A DNA stretch of 49,395 bases from an uncultured Bilophila sp. Its GTDB lineage: Bacteria > Desulfobacterota > Desulfovibrionia > Desulfovibrionales > Desulfovibrionaceae. The stretch is taken from assembly GCA_910585945.1 (NCBI GenBank), contig CAJUHZ010000017.1, forward strand, positions 1-49,395, written 5' to 3'. Below are positions 33,518 to 42,106 of this stretch, piece after piece; within the stretch, counting starts at the first letter, position 1, and the number at the start of each line of letters is the position of its first letter. A model generated the notes under the pieces. The model saw only the letters and a list, made by a program, of their open reading frames with translations. It made no database searches and had not been told where the DNA came from. Position numbers and translations under genes: made by a program.

Positions 33518-36500
33518 CCTTGCCGGCTCCGCGTAATGCTCCTGGAGGCTCAGCACCCGTACCCCGGCGGTGCGGGCCGCCCCGGCCGCCCGCGCGATGG
33601 CGCGCGCGCCGGCGAGCGTGGTGCTGTAGGGGACGCCGTATTGCAATGTGGTCTGCCGGATGGAGCGGGAGTCGTGCGCGGTGCGCTTGCCCGAGGCCGT
33701 GTTGATGACAAGCGCCACTTCGCCGTTTTTGATGCGGTCGACGATGTTTGGCCGGCCTTCGTGCACCTTGAGCACGCGCGTGGCCTGGATGCCGCGGGCG
33801 GCCAGAGCGTTGGCCGTGCCGGAGGTGGCCAGCAGTTCAAAGCCGAGGTCGGCGTAGAGCCGCGCCACATCGGCGGCAAGGGCCTTGTCCCTGTCGTTGA
33901 CGGAGATGAAGATGCTCCCGCTTTCCGGCAGTTTTTGCCCCGCCCCGAGTTGGGCCTTGCGGAAGGCTTCCTCGAATGTCCTGCCCATGCCCATGACTTC
34001 GCCGGTGGATCGCATTTCCGGCCCGAGCAGAATGTCCACGCCGGGGAAGCGCCGGAAGGGAAAGACCGATTCTTTCACCGAAACGTAGCCGGATCGCCGC
34101 ATGCTCCACGGATCCGCCTCTTTCAGCTTGCGTCCGAGCATCACCTGCGTGGCCAGGCGCGGCAGGGGCACTCCCGTGGCCTTGGAGACGAAGGGCGCGG
34201 TGCGCGAGGCGCGCGGGTTGACTTCCAGGATGTAGATGACGCCGTCCTTGACCGCGAACTGGATGTTCATAAGCCCGACAACCCGGAGTTCCCGCGCCAG
34301 CGCGATGGTCTGCCGTTCGATTTCGGCGACGATGGCGGCCGGGAGCGAATAGGGCGGCAGGACGCAGGAGGAGTCGCCGGAGTGGATGCCGGCTTCTTCG
34401 ATATGTTCCATGACGCCGGCCACGTACACGTCTTCTCCGTCGGCCAGGGCGTCCACGTCCACCTCAATGGCGTTTTCCAGGAACTTGTCGATGAGGATCG
34501 GGTGTTCAAGGCGTTGTCTGCCCACATTGACGGCAAAGTAGTCGGTCAGTTCGTCGTCGTCGTACACGACCATCATGGCCCGCCCGCCGAGCACATAGCT
34601 CGGGCGCACCATCACCGGATACCCGATGCGGCCGGCGATCTCCCGCGCTTCCTCGAGGGTGAGGGCCGTGCCGTTGGCCGGCTGGAGGAGCGAGAGCTTG
34701 CGCAACAGGGCCTGGAAGCGCTCCCTGTCTTCGGCGCGGTCAATGGCGTCCGGGCTGGTGCCGAGGATGGGAACCCCGGCGCGCATGAGCGGCACGGCCA
34801 GATTGAGCGGCGTCTGCCCGCCGAACTGGACGATGACGCCGTCCGGCCGCTCCAGATCCACAATGTGCATGACGTCTTCAAAGGTGAGCGGCTCGAAGTA
34901 GAGTCTGTCGGAGGTGTCGTAGTCGGTGGAGACCGTTTCGGGGTTGGAATTGACCATGATGGCCTGGACGCCTTCATCACGCAGGGCGAAGGAGGCGTGG
35001 CAGCAGCAGTAGTCGAACTCGATGCCCTGACCGATGCGGTTGGGGCCGCCGCCGAGGATGATGACCTTCTTGCGCGTGTCGGGCGTGACTTCGCGCGCCG
35101 TGGCGTAGGTGGAGTAGAAATACGGAGTGTAGGCTTCAAATTCCGCGGCGCAGGTATCCACCAGATAATAGGTTGGGAGCGCCCCCGTGGCCTCGCGCAG
35201 GGCGCGGATATCGCTTTCGGGACGCTTCCACATTTCCGCAAGCTGGCGATCCGAAAAGCCGAATTCCTTGGCCCGGCGAAGGGTTTCCACCATCTCCGGA
35301 TTGTCCGGGGACATGGAGTTGGCCAGGGCGAAGTCGCGGATTTCGCCTTCCATGTCAGCCAGTTCCTTCATCTGGCGGAGGAACCAGGGATCGATGAAGG
35401 TCAGATCGTACAGTTCTTCCACGGAAAAGCCGGCCAGCAGGGCCTGCCGCACGGCGAACAGCCGTTGCGAATTGGGGATGCGCAAGTGCGGAACAAGTTC
35501 CTCGCGGGAGGGCAGGGCATCACGGAAGCTGCCGGCCTTGCCCATGAAGCCCACGGCTCCGGTTTCAAGCGAGCGCAGACCCTTTTGCAGAGCTTCCTTG
35601 AAGGTGCGGCCGATAGCCATGGTTTCGCCCACGCTCTTCATGGAGGTGGTCAGTTCGTCCCTGGCTCCGGGGAATTTTTCAAAGGTGAAGCGGGGGATCT
35701 TGACCACGCAGTAGTCGATGGCCGGCTCGAAGGAGGCCGAAGTCTCCCGCGTGATGTCGTTGCGCAGTTCGTCCAGGGTGTAGCCCACCGCGAGCTTTGC
35801 GGCGATCTTGGCGATGGGAAAGCCCGTGGCCTTGGAGGCCAGGGCCGAGGATCGCGACACGCGCGGGTTCATTTCGATGACCACGAGTTCGCCGTCCGTC
35901 GGGTTCACCCCGAACTGCACGTTGGAACCGCCCGTTTCCACGCCGATCTCGCGCATGATGGCCAGGGAGGCGTCGCGCATTTTCTGATATTCGCGGTCGG
36001 TGAGGGTCTGGGCCGGGGCGACGGTTACGGAATCGCCGGTGTGCACGCCCATCGCGTCCACATTTTCGATGGAACAGACGATGACGCTGTTGTCGGCCGT
36101 GTCGCGCATCACTTCCATTTCAAATTCTTTCCAGCCGATGACCGACTGTTCGATCATCACCTCGCTCACCGGGCTTGCGGCCAGCCCTTCCGCCGCGATG
36201 CTCTCCAGATCTTCCATATTGTAGGCGATGCCGCCGCCAGTGCCGCCCAGGGTGAAGGCCGGCCGGATGATCACCGGGAAGGGAATGCCCGCGCCGATGC
36301 GCCCCACGTCGTCCATGTTCCGCGCAATGGCGCTGGCCGGAACCCGCAGGCCGATGTTCTCCATGGCCTGCCGGAACAGCTCGCGGCTTTCCGCCTTTTC
36401 GATGACTTCGGCGCGCGCCCCGATGAGTTCCGTGCCGCATTCGTCGAGGACGCCGGATTTGGCCAGGGCCAGAGCCGTGTTCAGGCCGGTCTGGCCGCCG

Positions 36501-36769
36501 AGCGTGGGCAGGAGGGCGCAGGGGCGTTCCTTGCGGATGATGGCGGCCACGGTTTCGGGTTCGATAGGTTCAATGTAGGTGCGATCGGCAAGATCGGGAT
36601 CGGTCATGATGGTGGCGGGATTGGAATTCACCAGCACGACTTCGTAGCCTTCTTCCTTGAGGGCTTTCACTCCCTGCGTGCCGGAGTAGTCGAATTCGCA
36701 GGCCTGGCCGATGACGATGGGGCCGGAGCCGATTACCATGATCTTTTTGAGATCTGTACGTTTGGGCAT
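33515..36769 (-). CDS. carB: Carbamoyl-phosphate synthase large subunit CarB
   Basis: Makes carbamoyl phosphate for pyrimidines and arginine from ammonia supplied by CarA, bicarbonate and two ATP. 1084 residues, the normal length, with two homologous ATP-grasp halves (KKIMVIGSGPIVIGQACEFD near the N-terminus; KKVIILGGGPNRIGQGIEFD near residue 560). The C-terminal allosteric domain begins near GSIFISVNDRDKALAADVAR. ATG 36769 (MPKRTDLKKIMVIG) is chosen; the frame is open for another 187 codons upstream, but that sequence does not look coding. carA is not in the window. Carbamoyl phosphate is also the substrate of HypF. Confidence 0.97.
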   Translation of the reverse strand: MPKRTDLKKIMVIGSGPIVIGQACEFDYSGTQGVKALKEEGYEVVLVNSNPATIMTDPDLADRTYIEPIEPETVAAIIRKERPCALLPTLGGQTGLNTALALAKSGVLDECGTELIGARAEVIEKAESRELFRQAMENIGLRVPASAIARNMDDVGRIGAGIPFPVIIRPAFTLGGTGGGIAYNMEDLESIAAEGLAASPVSEVMIEQSVIGWKEFEMEVMRDTADNSVIVCSIENVDAMGVHTGDSVTVAPAQTLTDREYQKMRDASLAIMREIGVETGGSNVQFGVNPTDGELVVIEMNPRVSRSSALASKATGFPIAKIAAKLAVGYTLDELRNDITRETSASFEPAIDYCVVKIPRFTFEKFPGARDELTTSMKSVGETMAIGRTFKEALQKGLRSLETGAVGFMGKAGSFRDALPSREELVPHLRIPNSQRLFAVRQALLAGFSVEELYDLTFIDPWFLRQMKELADMEGEIRDFALANSMSPDNPEMVETLRRAKEFGFSDRQLAEMWKRPESDIRALREATGALPTYYLVDTCAAEFEAYTPYFYSTYATAREVTPDTRKKVIILGGGPNRIGQGIEFDYCCCHASFALRDEGVQAIMVNSNPETVSTDYDTSDRLYFEPLTFEDVMHIVDLERPDGVIVQFGGQTPLNLAVPLMRAGVPILGTSPDAIDRAEDRERFQALLRKLSLLQPANGTALTLEEAREIAGRIGYPVMVRPSYVLGGRAMMVVYDDDELTDYFAVNVGRQRLEHPILIDKFLENAIEVDVDALADGEDVYVAGVMEHIEEAGIHSGDSSCVLPPYSLPAAIVAEIERQTIALARELRVVGLMNIQFAVKDGVIYILEVNPRASRTAPFVSKATGVPLPRLATQVMLGRKLKEADPWSMRRSGYVSVKESVFPFRRFPGVDILLGPEMRSTGEVMGMGRTFEEAFRKAQLGAGQKLPESGSIFISVNDRDKALAADVARLYADLGFELLATSGTANALAARGIQATRVLKVHEGRPNIVDRIKNGEVALVINTASGKRTAHDSRSIRQTTLQYGVPYSTTLAGARAIARAAGAARTAGVRVLSLQEHYAEPAR

Positions 36770-37135
36770 CTTGCTTCCCGTCGGGCAGAAGTGAGGGGGA
36801 CAACCCCTTTTCCTACACGCCAAGTGTTCGGCTGGCAAGATCTCCCTCCTGCCGGCGGTCTCATATTTGGGAGCTTCTCGCCTCCAAACCCGGCTTGGCC
36901 CGCTCTGTCGCGCACAGGCGCAAACGGAAGCACGCCCCGCTTGCGCGCGACAGAGCTCAGCGCCGTACCTGCCGGAATTGAGGATACAGCCGTGCTGCGC
37001 CAGTGCGGGACAGAGCGTCACGGGCTGGCGTTCCTCAAAAAATTCCGGCAATATTCCTTTGGTCCTGTCGAGGTTGCGAGGCATTTTGTTCTCCGCCGTT
37101 GTCCGTGAAGCAGGGCCGAAGGAGGCAAGGCCGCG
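36770..37135. other. Divergent intergenic region between carB and the atp genes
   Basis: No gene is supported. A perfect 12-bp inverted repeat, GCTCTGTCGCGC at 36902-36913 and GCGCGACAGAGC at 36945-36956 with a 31-base loop, could be a leader structure or an operator for carB. A GGAGG ribosome site lies just before atpZ. Confidence 0.5.
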
Positions 37136-37537
37136 ATGAACGACGCCACCCGCACCCGCCAGAACGCCGCCCGTCCGCACGATCAGGGCGGGCGGGATGA
37201 TCCGCCTGCTCTGTCCGCATTGGCCGCATCCGCCGCCCCGGCCGCGCCCCCGAAAAAAGGCATGAGCGCGCCGTTCGCGCCCGGCGGCACGTTCGACACG
37301 CTGGGCCGGGCCAGTCTCATGGGGCTGCACCTTGTCTCCGGGATGATCGTGGGCGCGTTGCTTGGCTATGGTCTTGACCGCTGGCTCGGGATCTTCCCGT
37401 GGTGTTCCGGCATCGGGCTTCTGTTCGGCATTGTCGCGGGGTTCAGAACCATGTGGGCGGAGGCGCGTGCGCTTATCGGGCAGAACGAACGCAGCGGAGG
37501 GTCTCGCCGTGTGGACGACGATGCGCCGCGCTCTTGA
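37136..37537 (+). CDS. atpZ: AtpZ/AtpI-type F0F1 ATP synthase assembly protein (ATPase_gene1 family)
   Basis: 133 residues: a disordered Ala/Pro-rich N-terminus of about 55 residues, then two membrane segments (GLHLVSGMIVGALLGYGLDR, WCSGIGLLFGIVAGFRTMWA) as in small proteins encoded first in atp operons. AtpZ and AtpI are thought to help c-ring assembly or form an ion channel. GGAGG lies ten bases before the ATG. Its 3' end overlaps the next gene by 29 bases. Confidence 0.8.
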   Translation: MNDATRTRQNAARPHDQGGRDDPPALSALAASAAPAAPPKKGMSAPFAPGGTFDTLGRASLMGLHLVSGMIVGALLGYGLDRWLGIFPWCSGIGLLFGIVAGFRTMWAEARALIGQNERSGGSRRVDDDAPRS

Positions 37538-37937
37538 CCGCGCGCTTTACCGCCGGGGCTTTGCCGATCCCGTTCTGCGCGGCGTTGTGAGGCGGAGCGT
37601 TTTTTTCTCTGTCCTTGCGCTGGCCCTGGGCGCTTTGCTGTCGCCGGCGACGCCCGTGATCTTCTGGTTCGGAGTGGGAAATCTGATCGCCCTGTGGAAT
37701 TTTTACGCCCTGGCCCGACGGATCGGCCGTCTGCTCCCGGCGGGCTGGTCATCCGCAACCCTTGCCGGCCTGCTGCTGCACACTGCCGGAAGGCTTTTCC
37801 TCACCGGTTTTTTTTTGTATCTTTGCCTTGTGAAGGCCGGGGCCTCTCCGTTCGCACTGCTTGCGGGCTTGACAGTCGTCGTGATTGACGTCACGGTATG
37901 TGGTCTGGCAGGTTTTTCGTCACGGTCTCGTCCCTGA
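37509..37937 (+). CDS. atpI: AtpI-like ATP synthase accessory membrane protein
   Basis: About 142 residues with four membrane segments (VFFSVLALALGALLSPATPV, IFWFGVGNLIALWNFYALAR and two more towards the C-terminus), consistent with AtpI. GTG 37509 is chosen because GGAGGG lies seven bases upstream, inside the end of atpZ; ATG 37521 is the alternative. Placement before atpB supports the call; sequence resemblance alone is modest. Confidence 0.7.
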   Translation: MWTTMRRALDRALYRRGFADPVLRGVVRRSVFFSVLALALGALLSPATPVIFWFGVGNLIALWNFYALARRIGRLLPAGWSSATLAGLLLHTAGRLFLTGFFLYLCLVKAGASPFALLAGLTVVVIDVTVCGLAGFSSRSRP

Positions 37938-38053
37938 CCCTGCGCGAGCGCCCCTGTCGCGGGCACGGCCAGGCTCGACGCGCGAAGCGTCGTTCCTGTC
38001 GTCGAAATGAGTTGTGGTTGCGTGTTGACCCCTATATGTCTAAGGAGCGTGTC

Positions 38054-38755
38054 ATGGCTGGCGGACTTCCCGAGCCGATTCTCCTCTCCGAACTTCTCCA
38101 TGTGGACAGCATCAGCATCGCCGGGCAGACGGTGGAATTCAGGCATGTGTTCTACACCTGGATCGCCATGCTCATTCTCTTTTGCGTCGGCTTTGCGGTG
38201 AAGCGCCGCCTTTCGCTGACGCCGGGCCGGCTTCAGACGTTTTTTGAAACGATCATCGGCGGGCTTGAGGATTTCACCGTGGCGAACATGGGCGAGAACG
38301 GGCGGCGCGTCTTCCCCGTCCTGGCCGGTCTTTTCCTTTTTATTCTGGTGCAGAACCTGCTCGGGCTGATCCCCGCGTTCGACGCCCCCACGGCCAATAT
38401 CAACACCAACGTCGGCATGGCCCTGTTTGTCTTCCTTTACTACAACTATCAGGGGCTTCGGCGCTGGCGCGGCCACTACATCCACCATTTCATGGGGCCG
38501 ATGCCCGCGCTGGCTCCGTTCATGATGATTCTCGAATTCATTTCCCACCTTGCCCGCCCGCTGTCGCTGACGCTCCGTCTTTTCGGCAACCTGCGGGGCG
38601 AGGAAATCGTCATGATTCTCTTTTTCATCATGGCTCCGCTCATCAGCACGTTGCCGATCTACTTCCTCTTCCTGCTTGGAAAGGTGCTTCAGGCGTTCAT
38701 TTTCTACATGCTCGCCATGATTTATCTGAAGGGAGCGATGGAGCCGGCGCATTAG
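38054..38755 (+). CDS. atpB: ATP synthase F0 subunit a
   Basis: The stator half-channel of the ATP synthase. 233 residues with about six membrane segments. The essential arginine is in the helix containing SHLARPLSLTLRLFGNLRGE, and the C-terminal segment ends FYMLAMIYLKGAMEPAH. ATG 38054 has AAGGAG six bases upstream; ATG 38036 is further from any ribosome site. Confidence 0.95.
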   Translation: MAGGLPEPILLSELLHVDSISIAGQTVEFRHVFYTWIAMLILFCVGFAVKRRLSLTPGRLQTFFETIIGGLEDFTVANMGENGRRVFPVLAGLFLFILVQNLLGLIPAFDAPTANINTNVGMALFVFLYYNYQGLRRWRGHYIHHFMGPMPALAPFMMILEFISHLARPLSLTLRLFGNLRGEEIVMILFFIMAPLISTLPIYFLFLLGKVLQAFIFYMLAMIYLKGAMEPAH

Positions 38756-38837
38756 CGATTCAAAGGCGCATTCTGTCGCCGTCATCGGGGGAAATGGTCT
38801 ATCCGACCAACACACATAACCGCTCAAGGAGCTTTAC

Positions 38838-39194
38838 ATGCGTAAGTTTCTCGTTACCGTGCTCGGTGCTGTGGCGCTGATGGGCATTGCCGGTTTGGCG
38901 CTGGCCGCCGGGGAAGCCGGCGGGGCCGAACTGGCCTCCCGCCCGAAACTTGACGCCGCGGCGCTTGGCCTGTCCATCATCGGCGCGGCGCTTGGCATGG
39001 GCATCGCCGCCGCCGGCTGCGGCATCGGCCAGGGCTTCGGCCTGCGCGGGGCCTGCGAAGGCATCGCCCGCAACCCCGACGCCGCCGGCAAAATTCAGGT
39101 GAGCCTCATCCTGGGTCTGGCCTTTGTGGAATCTCTGGCCATTTACTCGCTTGTGGTCAACCTGATCATCCTGTTCGCCAATCCTTTCGCCTAA
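38838..39194 (+). CDS. atpE: ATP synthase F0 subunit c
   Basis: Forms the rotating ring. 118 residues, longer than the usual 70-90 because of a signal-like N-terminus (MRKFLVTVLGAVALMGIAGL, probable cleavage after ALA near residue 23). Hairpin helices are LDAAALGLSIIGAALGMGIA and VSLILGLAFVESLAIYSLVV, joined by the polar loop GIARNPDAAGK. The ion-binding glutamate is E98. Q65 (GIGQG) and S99 (VES) occupy positions used as Na+ ligands in sodium-type c subunits, although a following threonine is absent. A terminator follows, so the F1 genes are elsewhere. Confidence 0.95.
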   Translation: MRKFLVTVLGAVALMGIAGLALAAGEAGGAELASRPKLDAAALGLSIIGAALGMGIAAAGCGIGQGFGLRGACEGIARNPDAAGKIQVSLILGLAFVESLAIYSLVVNLIILFANPFA

Positions 39195-39205
39195 ATCGCC
39201 TTTCC

Positions 39206-39229
39206 GGGGGGCGTTTTGCCCCCCGTTTC
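39206..39229 (+). terminator. Terminator after atpE
   Basis: GGGGGGC-GTTTT-GCCCCCC followed by GTTTC. Confidence 0.75.
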
Positions 39230-39249
39230 ATCCATCCCGGTACATCGCC

Positions 39250-39897
39250 ATGCTCCCAGTCAAAAGCGAACGTATTCCCCGAGCCACCATTCAGCGTCTG
39301 GCCGTTTATGTGCAGGTTCTTGAAAGCATGCGCCGCAATGGCGTGGAAGTGATCTCTTCCGGCCCGCTGGCCGAGGCGTGCGACGTGAACGCTTCTCAGG
39401 TACGGAAGGATCTGGCCTATTTTGGAGAGTTCGGCGTCAGGGGCGTTGGCTACCATGTGGAAAACCTGATCGAGGCGATCAAGGTCTCTCTCGGCGTGGA
39501 CCGCGAATGGCGGGCCGCCCTTGTGGGCGTGGGCAATCTGGGGCGCGCGCTGCTGCATTACGGCGAATTCAAGGCGCGCGGTTTTCATATCGTCGGCGCG
39601 TTCGATTGCGATCCCTTCAAAATCGGGGAGCAGGTCTACGGGCTTGAAGTGACCTGCACCAACTCGCTGAAAGACGCCGTGCGCAATCTCGATATTGAAA
39701 TCGGGATCATCACCACGCCGCCGGAAAGAGCGCAGCGCGCCGCCGATCACCTGCTTGACGCGGGCGTGCGCGGCATCCTCAACTTTGCGGGCGCCCGCAT
39801 CCATGTTCCGGACAAGGTTTTTGTCGAATACGTGGATTTCTTCCACTACCTCTACGAACTCACGTTCAATATCTCGGGAGCCGAGCGGCACCGGTAG
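39250..39897 (+). CDS. rex: Redox-sensing transcriptional repressor Rex
   Basis: Binds DNA when NAD+ is high and lets go when NADH binds. 215 residues. The winged-helix domain spans about 10-70 (IPRATIQRLAVYVQVLESMR, VNASQVRKDLAYFGEFGVRG), and the Rossmann domain has GVGNLGRALL at 93-102, then GAFDCDPFKIG and a C-terminal domain-swapped helix (VDFFHYLYELTFNISG). In Desulfovibrio, Rex is known to control energy genes, including ATP synthase (established knowledge of the group). I did not find a clear Rex palindrome in front of atpZ. Confidence 0.95.
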   Translation: MLPVKSERIPRATIQRLAVYVQVLESMRRNGVEVISSGPLAEACDVNASQVRKDLAYFGEFGVRGVGYHVENLIEAIKVSLGVDREWRAALVGVGNLGRALLHYGEFKARGFHIVGAFDCDPFKIGEQVYGLEVTCTNSLKDAVRNLDIEIGIITTPPERAQRAADHLLDAGVRGILNFAGARIHVPDKVFVEYVDFFHYLYELTFNISGAERHR

Positions 39898-40280
39898 CGT
39901 CGCCTCGGGATTTCCCATACTCAGGGGTTGGAGCGCGCCCGCTTCGGCGCATCACAGCCAAATACACTCCGCCCGCGTCTCACAGCCGCCTGTTCGTGCA
40001 GCCGGCAGGGCGTTTTTGCGGTGTGAAGATGCTCCGCTGTCTTTTTGAGGCAGTCTTTTTTTCTTTCTGACTGACCGCCCTGACGTGGCGAACGGAGTCA
40101 CTTGCCGAAACCGCGGTTCCGGGCAAAGTGATGCTCATGTATCATGCATGGAGGCACATGGAATATGTTGTCGGCGTGTTCTCCCTGCAAGCGGGTAAAT
40201 TTTCCCTTGGCACTGCCCGACAAAAAGGCCGGGTATGCCCGGCCTTTGCTTGTCCTGTCGCTTGAACGCTCCGGGATGGT
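39898..40280. other. Intergenic region between rex and fabI, with a terminator
   Basis: No gene is seen. An imperfect hairpin (TCACTTGCC / GGCAAAGTGA) lies near 40098-40134. A bidirectional terminator, AAAAAGGCCGGGTATGCCCG closing GCCTTT, spans 40222-40247 and would end fabI transcription on the minus strand. Confidence 0.6.
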
Positions 40281-41045
40281 TTACACCCCGAGGTTGTTGT
40301 AGCCGCAGTCTACAAACATGACTTCGCCGGTAATGGCCGCCGCCATGTCCGAGGCCAGAAAGGCGGCCGCATTGCCCACTTCCAGCGTGGTGACGTTGCG
40401 CCCCAGGGGGGCGCGCTCCTCAAAAAAGCTGTACAGGTGGCGGAAATCGGAAATGCCCGTGGCGGCCAGCGTCTTGAGCGGGCCGGCGCTGATCGCGTTG
40501 ATCCGGACGTTCTGTTTGCCCAGATCCACCGAAAGGTAGCGAACGGAAGCTTCCAGCGCCGCCTTGGCCACGCCCATCACGTTGTAATTGGGGATGACCT
40601 TTTGCGCGCCGTAATACGTCATGGTCAGCACGGAAGCGCCGGGATTGAACAGCGGCTCAAAGGCATGGCACAGCGCCGTCAGCGAATACGCGGAGACGTC
40701 AAGCGCCAGGCGGAAGCCGTCGCGGCTTGTTTCGATGAAACGGCGGTTGAGATCTTCGCGCGCCGCAAAGGCGACGGAGTGGACAAGCACATCCACCGTG
40801 CCCCACTTTTCCCGCGCAATGTCCACGGCGGCGGCGATCTGGCCGTCGTCGCTCACATCACAGGGGAAGGTGAATTCGCCTCCAAATTCTTCACAGATAG
40901 GCTCCACCCGTTTCTTGATGGCATCGCCGGCATAGCTGAACGCGAGCTTTGCACCGTTGGCCTTGAAGGCGGAAGCGATTCCGTAGGCGATGCTCTTGTT
41001 GTTGGCGACGCCGAAGATAAGGCATTTTTTGTCTTTCAGCAGCAT
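40281..41045 (-). CDS. fabI: Enoyl-[acyl-carrier-protein] reductase FabI
   Basis: The last reduction of each fatty-acid elongation cycle, using NAD(P)H. 254 residues, a short-chain dehydrogenase fold. The N-terminal nucleotide motif is FGVANNKSIAYGIASAF, FabI-specific rather than classic GxxxGxG. The catalytic set is Y144/Y145, Y154 and K161 within TYYGAQKVIPNYNVMGVAKA. The SAGPLKTLAATGISDF loop is the usual triclosan/substrate loop. GGAG precedes the ATG. It ends at a strong terminator. Confidence 0.96.
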   Translation of the reverse strand: MLLKDKKCLIFGVANNKSIAYGIASAFKANGAKLAFSYAGDAIKKRVEPICEEFGGEFTFPCDVSDDGQIAAAVDIAREKWGTVDVLVHSVAFAAREDLNRRFIETSRDGFRLALDVSAYSLTALCHAFEPLFNPGASVLTMTYYGAQKVIPNYNVMGVAKAALEASVRYLSVDLGKQNVRINAISAGPLKTLAATGISDFRHLYSFFEERAPLGRNVTTLEVGNAAAFLASDMAAAITGEVMFVDCGYNNLGV

Positions 41046-41129
41046 AGGCTCCTCGCTCCAATATGTTGATGGTGCGGCTGCGCCGCGTCCCCGTCACGGC
41101 CCGTGCGTCCGGCGTGGACGTCCCGGCGG

Positions 41130-42026
41130 CTACAGGGGGAGTTCCTTTCCGGTAAGGATGCGGTAGGCATCCAGGTATCTGGCGCGGGTCGCCTCGACAA
41201 TCTCGTCCGGCAGGGGAGGAGGCGGCGGGGTTTTGTCCCAGGGCTGCTTCAGCAGCCAGTCGCGCAGGTATTGCTTGTCAAAACTCGGCTGGCTTTTGCC
41301 GGGCGCGTAGCCTTCGGCGGGCCAGAAACGGGAGGAATCCGGAGTCAGCACTTCGTCGATGAGCGTCAGACGACCATCCACCATGCCGAATTCGAATTTC
41401 GTGTCCGCGATGATGATGCCGCGCGTTTCCGCCCAGGTCCGCGCCTCCCTGAAGATGCCCAATGCCGTGCGCTCCGTTTCGGCCGCCAGGTCCGCACCCA
41501 GGAGATCGGCCGCTTCCGCCGGCGGAATGTTGCGGTCGTGTTCTCCGAACGTCGCCTTGGTGGAAGGCGTGAACAGGGGTTCCGGCAGACGCGCGGATTC
41601 CTCAAGCCCGGCGGGCAGGGGGATGCCGCAGATTTTTCCCGTATTCCGGTACTCGTTCCAGCCCGATCCGGAGATGTGCCCGCGCACGATGCACTCGACC
41701 GGCAGGGGCTTCGCTTTTTTTACCAGTACGGATCGGCCTTCCAACTGCTCCCGGTAGGGAGCCAGCACGGCGGGAAAACGCGCGGCATCGCTTTCGATCA
41801 GATGATTGGGAATCAGATCCCGGAACCTGTCCATCCAGAACAGCGTGATCTGGTTGAGAACCACGCCCTTGTACGGGACGGGTCGGTTCATGATCACGTC
41901 AAAGGCGGACATTCGGTCCGTCGTGACGATGAGCAGCGTTTTTTCATCAATGCCGTAAATATCCCGAACCTTTCCCCTGCTCAGCAGGGGAAATTCCCGA
42001 ATATCAGTCTGTGTGACGACTTGCAT
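41130..42026 (-). CDS. purC: Phosphoribosylaminoimidazole-succinocarboxamide synthase PurC
   Basis: Adds aspartate to CAIR in purine synthesis. 298 residues, the longer type. Motifs: LLSRGKVRDIY near the N-terminus, TTDRMSAFDVIM, VECIVRGHISGSGWNEY, IADTKFEFGM and DEVLTPDSSRFWP. It begins 80 bases after the end of hisD on the same strand and may share its transcript. Confidence 0.96.
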   Translation of the reverse strand: MQVVTQTDIREFPLLSRGKVRDIYGIDEKTLLIVTTDRMSAFDVIMNRPVPYKGVVLNQITLFWMDRFRDLIPNHLIESDAARFPAVLAPYREQLEGRSVLVKKAKPLPVECIVRGHISGSGWNEYRNTGKICGIPLPAGLEESARLPEPLFTPSTKATFGEHDRNIPPAEAADLLGADLAAETERTALGIFREARTWAETRGIIIADTKFEFGMVDGRLTLIDEVLTPDSSRFWPAEGYAPGKSQPSFDKQYLRDWLLKQPWDKTPPPPPLPDEIVEATRARYLDAYRILTGKELPL

Positions 42027-42106
42027 CCCGTATCCTTGTGTGTGTTCGGCTTCAATCCGGACAGCGTGTTTCGCCCGTCGTTTGTCGCGCTCCGAATGAT
42101 CGCGGG

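Noticed and set aside
33503..37108. A 1201-codon open frame on the + strand opposite carB
   Set aside because: It is the antisense shadow of a GC-rich conserved gene, with Gly/His/Arg/Val-rich composition and no domain sense; carB on the other strand is certain.
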